Positions 62,422 to 64,000 of a stretch of DNA of 64,000 nt are shown here, piece by piece. The stretch covers positions 1 to 64,000 of the forward strand of contig MEDY01000660.1 of the NCBI GenBank assembly GCA_001724265.1, in the 5' to 3' direction. The translations under genes and the position numbers were made by a program. Position 1 is the stretch's first letter; every line of letters begins with the position of its first letter. The notes beneath the pieces are model-generated. The model saw only the letters and a program-made list of their open reading frames with translations, was not told where the DNA came from and searched no databases. Source of the stretch: Rhizaria sp. SCN 62-66. Lineage: Eukaryota > Rhizaria, unplaced.

Positions 62422-64000
62422 CCGCAAGCAGATTATTGCGCAGAAGCTCGAGCGCTCCGACGAGGGTTCCGCGGACCTGATCGACTGGTACGGCCACGAG
62501 TACGACGTCGACCTGGAGCGCGTACGCTACCTCATCCCCACCTTCGTCGACTCGGAGGCGCAGGAGGAGGCCATCTGGGCCGTCGCCAACACGCCCAGCA
62601 TCATGGGCGCGCCTCGCGGCGACCACACGGCCGACGACCCCTTCTGGGCCTTCAAGCTCATGTCCGTGGCGTCGCCGCCGCCGCCCGCGCCTCCCTGCCC
62701 GCCCCCCAAGATCGAGGTTCCCGCCTCGTCCTCCGCCTTCTCAGCAGCGCATGGCAGCGGCTCGCGGCCCCAGTCGAGGTCGGGTTCCCCCGCGCGCGGC
62801 CGCTCGCCCGCCCGCGCTCCCGCCGCCGCCGCGGCGACTACTGCTGCCGCGGCCCGCAGCTCGCGACCCAGCTCGCGCAACCCCTCTCAATCGCGCAACA
62901 GCAACAATAACAATAACACGCATGCGCACGCGAATGCGAATGTGAACGCTGCCCACGCTGCGGCGGGCACTGGCGCTGCGAAAGTCGCGTCTGCGGCCGC
63001 CTCCCCCAGTCCCGCCCGCACCGGCGGTAGCAACCCAACTACTGCCTCTGCCTCTGCCACTGCTGTTGCTGGTGCCCCGAGCCCGAGCGCCCCGCTGTTC
63101 TCGCTGCTCCGCGGCAGCGACGCCGCCAGCACGGGCGCCGCCGCTAGCAGCAGCAGCAGCAGCAGCAGCAGCGCCGATGCGGCCGAGTCTGGCCACGATA
63201 GCGCCGCCGAGGCTGTGACATCCGAGCTCGCATCGCTGTCCTTGTCGCTGGACGCCTCGGCCTCGATCCCCGCACTGCCACTGCCGCTGCCGCTGCCCAT
63301 GCCCGCCGCCGCCGCCTCGGTCTCCGTCTCTGACGCTGCGATTGTTTCGCTGGCGACGGTGACTGTGACGGGGCCCTCAGGCGCGCCTGTGAGCGCCCCC
63401 CTGGGGTCCGGCTCCTCGGGCGCGAGCGTCAAGGCGATCGTGGCCAAGGAGGCGCTCGAGGCGCGGGGCGAGATCCCTGAGGACGAGGACGAGCTCGACG
63501 AGGATGAGGACGAGGACGAGGATGAGGACGAAGATGAGGATGAGGACGATGAAGTGGACGACGACGATGACGCGCTGTCAGGCAGCAGCAGCAGTAGCAG
63601 TAGCAGTAGCAGCAGCAGCAGCAGCAGCAGCAGCTCTGAGGAAGACGATGACGAGGCGCGCGCCGCCGCCCGCGCCGCTCGCCACGCTGCCAAGGCGGAG
63701 AAGAAGGACAAGAAGGACAAAAAGGACAAGAAGAGCGACAAGGCCGACAAAAAGGACAAAAAGGACAAGAAGTCCGACAAGAAGGACAAAAAGGACAAAA
63801 AAGACAAGAAGGACAAGCCCTTGCACAAGCGCCGCCACCGCCGCCCGCGCACTGCAGGCAACCTCGCGCTCACAAACCAGGAGCTGGACAACGACCCTGA
63901 CCGCGACAACGAGCTTTACCTCGACTACGATGGCGCTACTACAGGCACGGACAGCGCTGGCGCTGTCAGCGCGAAGACAGTGAACATCTTCGCGCAGTGG
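62422..64000 (+). CDS. Unrecognised protein with acidic, poly-Ser and Lys-Asp repeat regions, cut by the window edge
   Basis: Secure coding begins after an acceptor-like CGCACAG at 62421 and stays open for 526 codons to the right edge. The N-terminus is unresolved. One model is an exon at 62221-62270 spliced through GTAAAC in phase 2. The other is unspliced translation from an in-frame ATG at 62225 or 62090, though that stretch lacks the local third-position GC bias. The first 85 residues look folded (IDWYGHEYDVDLERVRYLIP and DDPFWAFKLMSV). I do not recognise the family. Then come Pro/Ser/Arg-rich sequence (SRSGSPARGRSPAR), Ala/Ser low complexity, an Asp/Glu run, a poly-Ser run, many KKDKKDK repeats and a basic HKRRHRRPR patch followed by a folded-looking acidic tail. 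The composition resembles nuclear or chromatin-associated proteins; that is inference. Confidence 0.7.
63480..63640 (+). repeat. GAGGAC/GATGAG-type and AGC trinucleotide repeats coding for Asp/Glu and Ser runs
   Basis: A purine-rich gaggac/gatgag tract encodes about 30 acidic residues and is followed by about fifteen AGC/AGT codons for Ser. Both are slippage-prone and in frame. Confidence 0.8.
63697..63812 (+). repeat. AAGGACAAA repeats coding for Lys-Asp-Lys units
   Basis: Repeated aaggacaag or aaggacaaa nonamers encode a highly charged KDK-type tract of about 38 residues in the partial gene at the right edge. Confidence 0.8.

Overview
This window is nuclear DNA from a unicellular eukaryote with very GC-rich coding sequence and AT-rich spacers. 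The evidence is spliceosomal introns (GT..AG, most starting GTACG), FG-repeat nucleoporin, NatC, CORVET, RNA polymerase I/III and ER-quality-control genes, and AATAAA-type sites near gene ends. Proteins are swollen by alanine, proline, serine and glutamine low-complexity insertions. I cannot name the lineage from sequence alone. I find fifteen protein genes and no convincing RNA genes, transposons or CRISPR.

Layout: an unrecognised partial gene (1-1116, -) diverges from NAA35/MAK10 (1501-4938, +). A TrmH-like RNA methyltransferase (5306-6124, -) diverges from a giant PH-PH-RasGEF gene (6947-17737, +). A signal-peptide-peptidase-like membrane protease (18184-19941, +) converges on a cytosolic-type aminopeptidase P (21010-22995, -). 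Next come a two-MRH-domain ER lectin (23607-27275, -), a coiled-coil/polyQ protein (27990-33335, -), a large secreted repeat protein (33930-40378, +), an FG nucleoporin of the Nup58 type (41153-43213, +), the rRNA methyltransferase Spb1/FTSJ3 (43722-46727, -), RPAC1/AC40 (47336-48442, -), VPS8 (48965-57402, -), a bacterial-type DNA cytosine-5 methyltransferase (58014-61540, +) and an unrecognised partial gene (62422-64000, +).

The genes look like an ordinary housekeeping mixture, not a dedicated cluster. Themes are ribosome biogenesis (Spb1, RPAC1, possibly the TrmH-like enzyme), the secretory and endolysosomal system (SPPL, ER lectin, VPS8, secreted repeat protein) and nuclear functions (Nup58, DNA methyltransferase).

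The most interesting signal is UAG. None of the 13 genes whose end lies in the window stops at TAG (9 TGA, 4 TAA). Two long genes, the RasGEF and the DNA methyltransferase, are each interrupted by a single in-frame TAG, with coding sequence continuing in the same frame on both sides. In the methyltransferase the TAG lies before the essential motifs IX and X. Either UAG is a sense codon here, or unusual GC-rich in-frame introns remove it, or the sequence carries errors. Other points of interest are an intramembrane protease with altered catalytic-site neighbours, catalytic or lectin domains split by very large insertions, and an apparently undescribed tandem domain with a cysteine pair in the 2,084-residue secreted protein.
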